DNA of 33,411 bases from Clostridiales bacterium (lineage in GTDB: Bacteria; Bacillota; Clostridia; Lachnospirales; Lachnospiraceae). The notes below the pieces were generated by a model. It saw only the letters and a program-made list of their open reading frames with translations. It made no database searches and was not told where the DNA came from. The stretch lies in contig JAQYAH010000017.1 in assembly GCA_029227635.1 (NCBI GenBank), forward strand, positions 1 through 33,411. Reading direction: 5' to 3'. Numbering within the stretch: the stretch's first letter is position 1; each line of letters opens with the position of its first letter. The translations under genes were made by a program, and so were the position numbers. Below are positions 1-7,320 of the stretch, one piece after another.

Positions 1-978
1 AGGGTGATCCGGCAAAGAGGGATGGTTGACTTTCTCTACCAGAGGGTGGTTGGAAAGATACTCAACTACCTTCTTGGTGTTCTCTGCGTGACGGTCAAGT
101 CTGAGAGAGAGGGTCTCAACACCCTGAAGCAGCAGGAACGCGTTGAAAGGAGATATTGTCGCACCGGTATCTCTGAGGAGAATCGCTCTGATGTAGGTTA
201 CAAACGCTGCGGGGCCAACTGCGTCTACGAAGGAAACCCCGTGGTAGCTGGGATTAGGATCCGCAATAGGGGCATATTTGCCGGAAGCTTTCCAGTCAAA
301 CTTGCCGGAATCTACTATGATTCCGCCAAGGGTAGTGCCGTGTCCCCCAAGGAATTTGGTGGCGGAATGGATAACTATGTCTGCTCCGTGCTCAATGGGG
401 CGGATCAGGTAGGGGGTGCCGAAGGTGTTGTCGATCACCACGGGAAGTCCGTGCTTGTGAGCGAGTTCTGAGATGGCATCAATATCAGGAATATCACTGT
501 TGGGGTTACCCAGAGTCTCAAGGTATATTGCCTTTGTGTTGGGCCTTATTGCAGCCTCCACTTCTTCAAGGTTGTGAATATCTACAAAGCTTGTTGTAAC
601 ACCGAACTGGGACAGTGTGTGAGAGAGAAGGTTGAAGCTTCCGCCGTAGATCGTTTTCTGAGCTACGATGTGATCTCCTACCTGAGCCAGTGCCTCAATG
701 GTGTAGGTTACAGCTGCGGCACCGGAAGCTAAAGCCAGAGCAGCTACGCCTCCTTCCAGGGCGGCAACTCTTTTCTCCAGGACATCCTGAGTGGAGTTTG
801 TAAGTCTGCCGTAGATGTTGCCGGCATCGGCAAGGCCGAAACGCGCTGCGGCATGGGCGGAGTTCTTAAATACATAGGATGTGGTCTGGTAAATAGGTAC
901 GGCTCTTGAATCGGTTGCCGGATCGGGCTGCTCTTGTCCTACGTGAAGCTGTAATGTTTCAAATCTATAAGTGCTCAT
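1..978 (-). CDS. metY: O-acetylhomoserine sulfhydrylase (partial, C-terminus missing)
   Basis: PLP enzyme of the Cys/Met gamma-type family; it makes homocysteine from O-acetylhomoserine and sulfide in the cytoplasm. The first 326 codons are in the window and the 3' end runs off position 1. The translation begins [19 protein letters not shown] and contains the family's substrate and cofactor signatures, including the PLP-lysine motif [15 protein letters not shown] and the [11 protein letters not shown] segment just before it. The GTT-LGG spacing and the overall sequence fit MetY better than MetB or MetC, judged from family knowledge. The ATG at 978 is preceded by an AGAGG ribosome site. It lies downstream of a LysR gene on the same strand with a 228-base leader between them. 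The family call is secure; the MetY versus other sulfhydrylase label is likely. Confidence 0.93.
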   Translation of the reverse strand, partial: MSTYRFETLQLHVGQEQPDPATDSRAVPIYQTTSYVFKNSAHAAARFGLADAGNIYGRLTNSTQDVLEKRVAALEGGVAALALASGAAAVTYTIEALAQVGDHIVAQKTIYGGSFNLLSHTLSQFGVTTSFVDIHNLEEVEAAIRPNTKAIYLETLGNPNSDIPDIDAISELAHKHGLPVVIDNTFGTPYLIRPIEHGADIVIHSATKFLGGHGTTLGGIIVDSGKFDWKASGKYAPIADPNPSYHGVSFVDAVGPAAFVTYIRAILLRDTGATISPFNAFLLLQGVETLSLRLDRHAENTKKVVEYLSNHPLVEKVNHPSLPDHP

Positions 979-1033
979 TTTCTATACCTCTTTCTTGTTT
1001 TAGAATATTAGAATTATTAGAATTATGGGTAAC

Positions 1034-1154
1034 CGGAAAACGCTGTTTCACATTCGCCCGTTGCGGAAGTTGTCCCGCACTAAATCTTCAAAGTGTAAAT
1101 TCATGATCGTTTCGTCCTTTCAATTCTTTACACTTATTAAACGGCTGTTTTCCG
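1034..1154 (-). promoter_or_regulatory. metY leader with nested inverted repeats
   Basis: Read on the minus strand, three complementary pairs nest in this leader. CGGAAAAC (1147-1154) can pair with GTTTTCCG (1034-1041). AAGTGTAAA (1127-1135) can pair with TTTACACTT (1091-1099), a perfect 9-bp match. TGCGG (1075-1079) can pair with CCGCA (1062-1066) over an 8-base loop. I looked for SAM-I (S-box) and T-box core sequences and did not find them. If transcription starts near 1130 (see the promoter entry), the outermost pair would not be in the RNA, so some repeats may act as DNA operators instead. Confidence 0.4.
1048..1104 (-). CDS. possible 18-codon leader ORF upstream of metY
   Basis: A short ORF in the metY leader, MNLHFEDLVRDNFRNGRM, starting at ATG 1104 and stopping at TGA 1048-1050. 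An AAAGGA motif lies about 10 bases upstream of the ATG. The ORF is flanked by and overlaps inverted repeats (1091-1099 with 1127-1135; 1062-1066 with 1075-1079). It has no run of Cys or Met codons, so a classic attenuation mechanism is not evident. It could be a regulatory uORF, an unrecognised small protein, or chance; I see the ORF and its SD-like motif directly, while the function is unknown. Confidence 0.3.
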   Translation of the reverse strand: MNLHFEDLVRDNFRNGRM

Positions 1155-1165
1155 AAACTGTCCAA
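1136..1165 (-). promoter_or_regulatory. metY: candidate metY promoter
   Basis: Minus-strand TTGGAC (1160-1165) and TTTAAT (1136-1141) are separated by 18 bases. Upstream of it, CCTAT (1169-1173) and ATAGG (1188-1192) form a dyad with a 14-base spacer, centred about 50 bases upstream of the expected start. That is the kind of position at which LysR-type regulators bind, and the LysR gene is immediately upstream. Both assignments are inference from pattern and position. Confidence 0.4.
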
Positions 1166-1206
1166 TATCCTATAAACATACTCGGTAATAGGTTGAAACT
1201 ATTATT

Positions 1207-2133
1207 CTATTTCACGCAGTTTTGCAGATAGCGGTCTATCTCCTTGATGTAGAGTTCTCCCATGGAGCTTAGGAGCATGTCTTTTTTTACTATATAACCA
1301 ATCTCCATGTTGTTGTCCGGGGAGGCGTCCTCCTTTGCCAGGGGCACGGCGATGAAATCGTCACCGTTTAGCTCCTCGCAGATGATGCCGGAGCAGAGGG
1401 TGTAGCCGTTAAGGCCGATCATGAGGTTGAGCATGGTGGCCCGGTCGTTAGCCTTTATGGTCATGGGATACTCATTCGTGCTGAAGATCTCCTCTGCAAA
1501 ATAGAAGGAACCCGTATCTCCCTGTTCAAAAGAAAGGCAGGGGTAATCATAAAGCTGTTCAAACTTTATAGAGCTCTGGCTGCTTAGCGGGTGCCCCTTA
1601 AATAGATAAACATAGGGCTTACAGTCGATCAGCTTGTGAAACTCCAGATTGTTGGTCCGAAGGATCTTTGTGATGATCTTCCGGTTGAAATCGCTTAGAT
1701 AGAGGATACCGATTTCGCTTTTTGAAGTGCTCACGTCTTCAATGACCTCCCGGGTCTTGGTTTCCCGGATGGCAAATTCGTATTCCCTGGTGTTGAAATT
1801 TTTGACCATCTCCACAAAGCTTTTTACCGCAAAAGAATAATGCTGGGTGGAAACTCCGAACTTCTTCTTAAGGGTTCCTCCCTTGCCGTACTTGTCCAGG
1901 ATCGTCTCGTACTGCTGATACAGCTGCCGGGCGTGGTTGATAAACTCCAGACCGTCGTTGGTCAGAGTGACCCCTTTTCTTGTGCGGTTAAATATGGTAA
2001 TGCCCAGTTCCTTCTCCAGTTCCTGAACCGCTCCTGTCAGAGAGGGCTGGGAAACATACAAAACCTCGGAGGCTTTGTTGAAGGATCCCATCTCCGAAAT
2101 AGTTATTACATAGTGAAGCTGCTGAAGAGTCAT
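1207..2133 (-). CDS. LysR-family transcriptional regulator
   Basis: A 308-aa regulator, normal length for the LysR family. Residues 1-60 form the winged helix-turn-helix (MTLQQLHYVITISEMGSFNK, then ASEVLYVSQPSLTGAVQELE), and the remainder is the periplasmic-binding-fold effector domain. The ATG is preceded by AAGGAGG at a good distance. It sits directly upstream of metY in the same orientation. LysR regulators next to sulfur genes (the CysB, CysL and CmbR type) usually sense O-acetylserine or related sulfur-status metabolites, so control of metY is the natural inference; the ligand cannot be read from the sequence. Confidence 0.93.
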   Translation of the reverse strand: MTLQQLHYVITISEMGSFNKASEVLYVSQPSLTGAVQELEKELGITIFNRTRKGVTLTNDGLEFINHARQLYQQYETILDKYGKGGTLKKKFGVSTQHYSFAVKSFVEMVKNFNTREYEFAIRETKTREVIEDVSTSKSEIGILYLSDFNRKIITKILRTNNLEFHKLIDCKPYVYLFKGHPLSSQSSIKFEQLYDYPCLSFEQGDTGSFYFAEEIFSTNEYPMTIKANDRATMLNLMIGLNGYTLCSGIICEELNGDDFIAVPLAKEDASPDNNMEIGYIVKKDMLLSSMGELYIKEIDRYLQNCVK

Positions 2134-2168
2134 GTGTTTCCTCCTTTTTGCAACGAAATCTCAAGATG

Positions 2169-2174
2169 ATTATA
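2169..2174 (-). promoter_or_regulatory. -10 box for the LysR gene
   Basis: A perfect TATAAT on the minus strand lies 36 bases upstream of the LysR start codon. No good -35 hexamer is visible at 16-18 bases, so only the -10 is supported. Confidence 0.4.
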
Positions 2175-2243
2175 GTATAGTTTTTTGAAAAAAAGCAGAT
2201 ACGGGGTAAAAAATGTTTCCGGCAAAAGCCTCTCCCTCTCCCC

Positions 2244-2272
2244 TTGTACCGCTTTTCACATTAAAGTAAAAT
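2244..2272 (+). promoter_or_regulatory. promoter of the sfsA-sbcDC operon
   Basis: TTGTAC (2244-2249) and TAAAAT (2267-2272) are separated by exactly 17 bases, a good match to a housekeeping sigma promoter. The sfsA start codon lies 32 bases downstream of the -10 box. Confidence 0.6.
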
Positions 2273-2304
2273 GAGGAGGAATCGTTTAAGAAAAGAGGAG
2301 ACTC

Positions 2305-2979
2305 ATGAAATATAAGAATCCTGAAAAAGGAGTTTTCATCGATCGGCCCAACCGCTTCATAGCTCATGTGGAGATAGGAGGAAAAGTCCACACTGTTCAT
2401 GTCAAAAATACCGGGCGCTGCCGGGAACTTTTGATCCCCGGGGCGGAGGTGATCCTGGACCGCACTGATAATCCAGGCCGTAAGACATTGTATGATCTCG
2501 TGGCAGTTAAAAAGCCCACTGTGGGCTGGGTAAACATTGATACTCAAGCTCCCAACAAGGTGGTCCTGGAGTATCTGCAGAGCAAGGACTATGATTACAT
2601 CAAGCCGGAGTACACTTTCGGGGCGTCCCGGATTGATTTCTATATGGAAAAGAACATCGAAGGCACCCTCCGCCGATACCTCATGGAGGTGAAAGGCTGC
2701 ACTCTGGAGATCGACGGAACCGGATATTTTCCCGATGCTCCCACCACCAGAGGAGTGAAGCACTTAAAAGAACTGTCAGGAGCCATAGAACTGGGTTTTC
2801 ACCCCATTCTCGCTTTCGTCATTCAGATGAACGGGGTGAACACGGTGCTTCCAAACGAGGTCACAGACCCGAAGTTTACAGAAGCATTTATGGAGGCAAA
2901 AGCCCGGGGCGTGGAGGTTTTATTCCTGCCCTGTGACGTGCACCCCGACGGATTTTCGGTAAAAGGAGAATTACATTGA
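2305..2979 (+). CDS. sfsA: SfsA family DNA/RNA nuclease
   Basis: A 224-aa protein of the SfsA family, historically called sugar fermentation stimulation protein and now grouped with PD-(D/E)XK nucleases. The family N-terminus is clear (NRFIAHVEIGGKVHTVHVKN, then TGRCRELLIPG). The nuclease core appears as Asp111 in ASRIDF followed by Glu128-x-Lys130 in LMEVKGC, with PDAPT at 143-147. The start has AGAGGAG four bases upstream of the ATG. Its stop codon overlaps the sbcD start by four bases, so it is translationally coupled to the SbcCD nuclease genes, which supports a role in nucleic-acid processing. The exact substrate in this organism is not known. Confidence 0.95.
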   Translation: MKYKNPEKGVFIDRPNRFIAHVEIGGKVHTVHVKNTGRCRELLIPGAEVILDRTDNPGRKTLYDLVAVKKPTVGWVNIDTQAPNKVVLEYLQSKDYDYIKPEYTFGASRIDFYMEKNIEGTLRRYLMEVKGCTLEIDGTGYFPDAPTTRGVKHLKELSGAIELGFHPILAFVIQMNGVNTVLPNEVTDPKFTEAFMEAKARGVEVLFLPCDVHPDGFSVKGELH

Positions 2980-4127
2980 AGGTATTTCACTTATCCGACC
3001 TGCACATAGGTCTTAAACTTATAAATCGGGATCTATCCGAGGATCAGCGCTATGTTTTTGCTCAGATCGCCAGTTATGCCAGGGAGGAGAAGCCGGATGC
3101 CATACTGATCGCCGGGGACATCTATGACAAGGCAGTGCCCGGAGCTGAGGCCATGGAGCTTTTCGACGATTTTCTCGGGGACTTAAAAGCTGCCTCCCCG
3201 GACTCGGAGATCATGATCGTAAGCGGCAACCACGACAGTGCCCCCAGAGTAAACATGTACCGGGGATTATTAGGTAAAAATCGGGTTCACATGATCGGAA
3301 ATCCCCCCGCCACAAAGGAGGAGAACATTGAGAAGATGACCCTCACCGACGAGTATGGCCCGGTTAACTTTTATCTTTTGCCTTTTATCAGACCTACCAT
3401 GGCAAAAGGAATTCTAGGCACCGATGAGAACGGACTGAATTTCTCCTACGACGAGACCATTAAGCGCCTCATCGCCCGGGAGGAGATCGATACCACAGAG
3501 CGCAACGTGATCGTGAGCCACCAGTTTTACCTGGAAGATGGTAAAGATCCCGCAAAAGCGGAGCGCATGGACAATGAGATCCTCACCGTGGGCAACATCG
3601 ACCGGGTGGGAAGCTCGGCCCTTGAGGCTTTTGACTACGGTGCTCTCGGACACATTCACAAGCCCATGACCGTGGGCCGGGACACTCTCAGGTACTGCGG
3701 AACTCCTCTCGCCTGCTCCGTCAGCGAGGAAGGCCAGGAGAAAGGGGTAGTTGTGGCTGAGCTTAGGCAAAAGGGAGATATCCGGATCAGAAATCTCCCC
3801 CTTGTGCCCCTGAGAAAGATTCTAACTGTGAGAGGCACCCTTGAGGAGGTTACAAAGCTTAGCTGCGCTGACTACGTCCGGGTGGTGCTCTCCGCAGAAG
3901 AAACCGGGGAGAACAGTGATACTATGGATCGGCTAAGGAATGCTTTTCCCAACCTTTTGAAGGTGGAGCGGGAGGAGAAACGCCTGGAGTCTTCCGGGAG
4001 ATCAGAGTGCCCGGAGATCAAAAAGGACCCTTATGAGCTCTGCTGTGATTTTCTCGGCGAGACGGACGAGGAGACTAAGGAGCTTCTCAGGGAGATCGTA
4101 AATTCAGTCAGGGAGGAATACAGATGA
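2976..4127 (+). CDS. sbcD: exonuclease SbcD (Mre11-type subunit)
   Basis: A 383-aa Mre11-family metallophosphoesterase, the catalytic half of the SbcCD complex that trims hairpins and blocked DNA ends. Metal-binding motifs are visible in order: Asp8 and His10 in SDLHIG, Asp48 in AGDIYD, Asn85-His86-Asp87 in SGNHDS, and GHIHKP in the distal half. It starts at TTG 2976 inside the overlap TTGA with the sfsA stop; AAGGAG at 2963-2968 supports that start. It overlaps sbcC by four bases at its end (ATGA). Length and motifs are normal for the family. Confidence 0.97.
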   Translation: MKVFHLSDLHIGLKLINRDLSEDQRYVFAQIASYAREEKPDAILIAGDIYDKAVPGAEAMELFDDFLGDLKAASPDSEIMIVSGNHDSAPRVNMYRGLLGKNRVHMIGNPPATKEENIEKMTLTDEYGPVNFYLLPFIRPTMAKGILGTDENGLNFSYDETIKRLIAREEIDTTERNVIVSHQFYLEDGKDPAKAERMDNEILTVGNIDRVGSSALEAFDYGALGHIHKPMTVGRDTLRYCGTPLACSVSEEGQEKGVVVAELRQKGDIRIRNLPLVPLRKILTVRGTLEEVTKLSCADYVRVVLSAEETGENSDTMDRLRNAFPNLLKVEREEKRLESSGRSECPEIKKDPYELCCDFLGETDEETKELLREIVNSVREEYR

Positions 4128-7100
4128 GACCTCTGAAATTACAGATGCAGGCCTTCGGCTCCTATGCCGGTCTGACTACCATAGATTTTACAAAGCCCCG
4201 GCAGAATCTGTTTCTTATTTCCGGGGATACCGGCACCGGCAAGACCACGATTTTTGACGCCATAGTCTTCGCCCTCTACGGCAAAGCCAGTTCCGGGGCC
4301 AACAAAAAGGACGGAAAAGAGCTTCAAAGCGACTTTTCACCGAGAAATGTGGAGCCTTTTGTGGAACTTACTTTTTCCGAAACCAACGGGGACCGGGAGG
4401 ACATCTACACTGTAAGGCGAGTACCCAGACACATAAGAGCCCTGAAACGTCGGACAAAAGGCAACGAGGAGGGCGTCACCGAACAGGGAAGCAAGGTGTC
4501 CCTCACAATGCCGGATGGCAGAGAGTACCCCCCAAAAGAAACCGACAAAAAACTCGTTGACATCGTGGGTCTCACCAAGGAGCAATTCATGCAGGTGGCC
4601 ATGATCGCCCAGGGAGAGTTCATGGAGGTGCTAAGAGCCTCCTCCCGGGACAAAAAAGAGGTTTTCCGCCGCCTTTTCGGCACCGAGATCTTCGATGATA
4701 TCACCGCCGAAACCAAAGTGAGGCGGGAGAGCATGAAAGCGGAGGCGGACCGGGGCAGCACCGGCATGAAAACCCTTTCGGCCCAGCTTCGGATCCCGGA
4801 GGAGGAAACCTCCCTCTATGCCCTGAAGGAGCAGGTGGCGCGGCACGATTTTTCCGTGTCCATGACCGAGAAGCTGACCGGAGAGCTGGAGGGCTTTTGC
4901 CGCCGCAGGGAAGAACTTCTTAATGGCCTCTCAGCGGAGAAAAATCTCGCCCAGGAGAAAGAAAACTCCCTTCGGGAAAAGGTTAGAGAAGGGGAACTCC
5001 TCTCAGATAAATTCAAAAAACTCGCCCGGGAGGAGGAGAAGGCCGAAATACTTCTGTCAAAAGCTCCGGAGATGGAGACTCAAAAAGCCCTTGCCGCAGA
5101 CATCCGCGCGGCCCTTAAGGTGAAGGAGGCCTTTTTGGCTTATGACAAAGAGAAAAAGCGCCTGGCCGATACAGAAGACAGCCTCCAAAAGGAAGAAACA
5201 CGCCTCCCCGGACTTTTGGAGGAGGAAAAAGACATAAGAGGAACCCTGGACGAGCGCAACCGGGAGTATTTGAGACTCCGGGAGGAGAGCGCCGCCATAA
5301 AGCAGCAGGCCATCGCCGCCGCCGAGACCTTTAAGGCTATCTCTTTGGCGAAGAAAAAGGTCCTGGAAGCTGAGATGAAGGAAAAGCTAACCGGGGATAA
5401 GGCTGAAAAGGCCGACCTTAAACTTAACGCATTCGAAAAGGAACTTGAGGACAAGAGCAGGCGCCAGAAAGAGCTGCTTTTTGTCCCTGCAAAGCTCACG
5501 GAGATCACCGGAAAAAGACGGGAGATGGAAGAGATCGCCGGGAAGGCCTTAGCCTTAAAGGACCTGAAGGCTGCCTGGGAAAAGGCGGATCAGGTGGGGC
5601 AGAAGGCCCTTTCGGACTATAAAAAAGCCAAAGATACCTACGATGATCTGAACCGGGAGTACAACCGGAAACGAACCGTTTTCCTCAACTACCAGGCCGG
5701 CTTCATTGCAAAAGAGAGCCTGGTTCCGGGAAAACCCTGCCCGGTGTGTGGCTCAACGGATCATCCCGCCCCGGCAAAACTCTGCCCAGAGCATGAGGAA
5801 CTTACCGGGGAGAAGCTGGAGGCTTTGGGAAACGTGGTGGGAGAAGCCGCAAGTGCTCAGCAGGAAGCGGCCGGCAGGTCCGCAGATGCAAAAGCCGCCG
5901 CAAAGACCGCGAAGAACCGGTACGAGGACAGTCTTTTTGCCCTGGAAGAAAAGCTTAGTGTTAAGGGGGAAGCTGAGATTGCGGAGACCGCCGGCCTAAA
6001 ACTTTCTGCCCTTAGGGGAGAAGAAGGAGACTTAGAAAAGCAAAACCGGGAACTCAAAGCTCTCACCGAAGACATAGAGTCGGCGGGAGAAGTTAAGGAG
6101 AAACTGAACAGGGAGAAGGAAGAGGCCTGGGCCGCTCACGAGGAGGCCGGAGGGCATCTTCTTAAGGCAAAAGCAGAGCTTTTCACCCTGCTTTCCACCA
6201 ATCTTCCTTTTGAAAATGAAGAGCAGGCTACTGCCTCAGTGAGAAAAAGTGAGGAGGCTCTTGAAGCTAAGAAAGCTGAGTTTAATGCTTCCCAGGAGCT
6301 TCTCGAGGAAATTCAAAACCGCATCAGTACCTGCCGGACTCTCACAGCTAGATTCCGGGAAGAGTTGCCGGAAATTAGAGAAAACCTGAACAAGGCCGAA
6401 AACAACCGGGAGGAGGTTCTTGCAAAGAGTGATCTCACAAAAGAAAGAGCTTCAGCGCTTTGCTGCCGCTATGGCGAGGGAGATGCTGACAGGATAGAAG
6501 CTGAGGTTTGGGATTTCGAGAGGCAGCAGCTGGTGGTGAAGACTACCTTGGACAATCTGAAGGCGGAAACTAAAGGCAAAGAAGTTCCAAATCCCGAGAT
6601 CCTTCGGGAAGAGCTTCTTAAAGCAAAAGAGATCACAGAGGAGCTTTCCGCCCGGGTGATTGATCTGGATAAGGAGCTGAGTTTCAACCGCTCTATTCAC
6701 GAACAGCTTTCAAAAGCTTTACAGGAGCGGGGCGGTATCATGGAGGAGTACGGCAGGCTGGATCGGCTTTATAACCGCCTGGCTGGCAAAACCACCGGAG
6801 CCCGCATGGATTTGGAGACCTACGTCCAGAGATACCATCTGGAGAGAATCCTTGAGGCGGCAAATGTCCGTTTTGACAAGATGACCAACGGGGAATTCGA
6901 GCTGCGCATGGTGAAACCTGAGAATGCCGGTGAGGGAGCCAACAAAGGACTTGACCTCATGGTGTATTCTAAGATTACAGGGAGAGAACGTGAGGTGCGG
7001 ACCCTCTCCGGAGGAGAATCCTTCATGGCAGCCCTTTCCCTGGCCCTTGGAATGGGAGATCAGATCCAGGCAGGCAAAGGTTCAATCAACCTGGATATGA

Positions 7101-7297
7101 TGTTTATTGACGAGGGCTTTGGAGCGCTGGATGACACCTCAAGAGCTCAGGCCATCAAAGTTTTAAAAGACATGGCCGGGGGCAGTAAGCTCATCGGAAT
7201 CATATCCCACGTGAATGAGCTTAGGTATGAGATCGAGGAGCACCTTATCGTCTCAAAAGATGAGAACGGCAGCCGTGCCTGCTGGCAGCTCAGCTAA
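4124..7297 (+). CDS. sbcC: exonuclease SbcC (Rad50-type ATPase)
   Basis: A 1057-aa SMC/Rad50-like ATPase that partners SbcD. The N-terminal Walker A is GDTGTGKT with Lys40. Long charged coiled coils flank a zinc hook, CPVCG, with Cys539 and Cys542 almost exactly in the middle of the protein. The C-terminal half-site has the signature LSGGES at about 961-966 and Walker B LDMMFIDEG at 990-998, followed by GALDD. The ATG overlaps the sbcD stop by four bases with GGAGG upstream, so the two subunits are co-translated. The ATP-binding and hook motifs are intact. Confidence 0.97.
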   Translation: MRPLKLQMQAFGSYAGLTTIDFTKPRQNLFLISGDTGTGKTTIFDAIVFALYGKASSGANKKDGKELQSDFSPRNVEPFVELTFSETNGDREDIYTVRRVPRHIRALKRRTKGNEEGVTEQGSKVSLTMPDGREYPPKETDKKLVDIVGLTKEQFMQVAMIAQGEFMEVLRASSRDKKEVFRRLFGTEIFDDITAETKVRRESMKAEADRGSTGMKTLSAQLRIPEEETSLYALKEQVARHDFSVSMTEKLTGELEGFCRRREELLNGLSAEKNLAQEKENSLREKVREGELLSDKFKKLAREEEKAEILLSKAPEMETQKALAADIRAALKVKEAFLAYDKEKKRLADTEDSLQKEETRLPGLLEEEKDIRGTLDERNREYLRLREESAAIKQQAIAAAETFKAISLAKKKVLEAEMKEKLTGDKAEKADLKLNAFEKELEDKSRRQKELLFVPAKLTEITGKRREMEEIAGKALALKDLKAAWEKADQVGQKALSDYKKAKDTYDDLNREYNRKRTVFLNYQAGFIAKESLVPGKPCPVCGSTDHPAPAKLCPEHEELTGEKLEALGNVVGEAASAQQEAAGRSADAKAAAKTAKNRYEDSLFALEEKLSVKGEAEIAETAGLKLSALRGEEGDLEKQNRELKALTEDIESAGEVKEKLNREKEEAWAAHEEAGGHLLKAKAELFTLLSTNLPFENEEQATASVRKSEEALEAKKAEFNASQELLEEIQNRISTCRTLTARFREELPEIRENLNKAENNREEVLAKSDLTKERASALCCRYGEGDADRIEAEVWDFERQQLVVKTTLDNLKAETKGKEVPNPEILREELLKAKEITEELSARVIDLDKELSFNRSIHEQLSKALQERGGIMEEYGRLDRLYNRLAGKTTGARMDLETYVQRYHLERILEAANVRFDKMTNGEFELRMVKPENAGEGANKGLDLMVYSKITGREREVRTLSGGESFMAALSLALGMGDQIQAGKGSINLDMMFIDEGFGALDDTSRAQAIKVLKDMAGGSKLIGIISHVNELRYEIEEHLIVSKDENGSRACWQLS

Positions 7298-7320
7298 TAA
7301 TATGGAAACAAGGTAATAAT

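Noticed and set aside
4-471. Plus-strand reading frame of 155 codons at the window start
   Set aside because: It lies opposite the well-supported metY coding frame.
979-1206. SAM riboswitch or T-box before metY
   Set aside because: Neither the S-box core nor the T-box anticodon-binding sequence is present; the leader is described as unassigned instead.
2170-2763. Long minus-strand reading frame (197 codons) opposite sfsA
   Set aside because: It is antisense to a clear sfsA gene, has no ribosome site and its protein has no recognisable domain.
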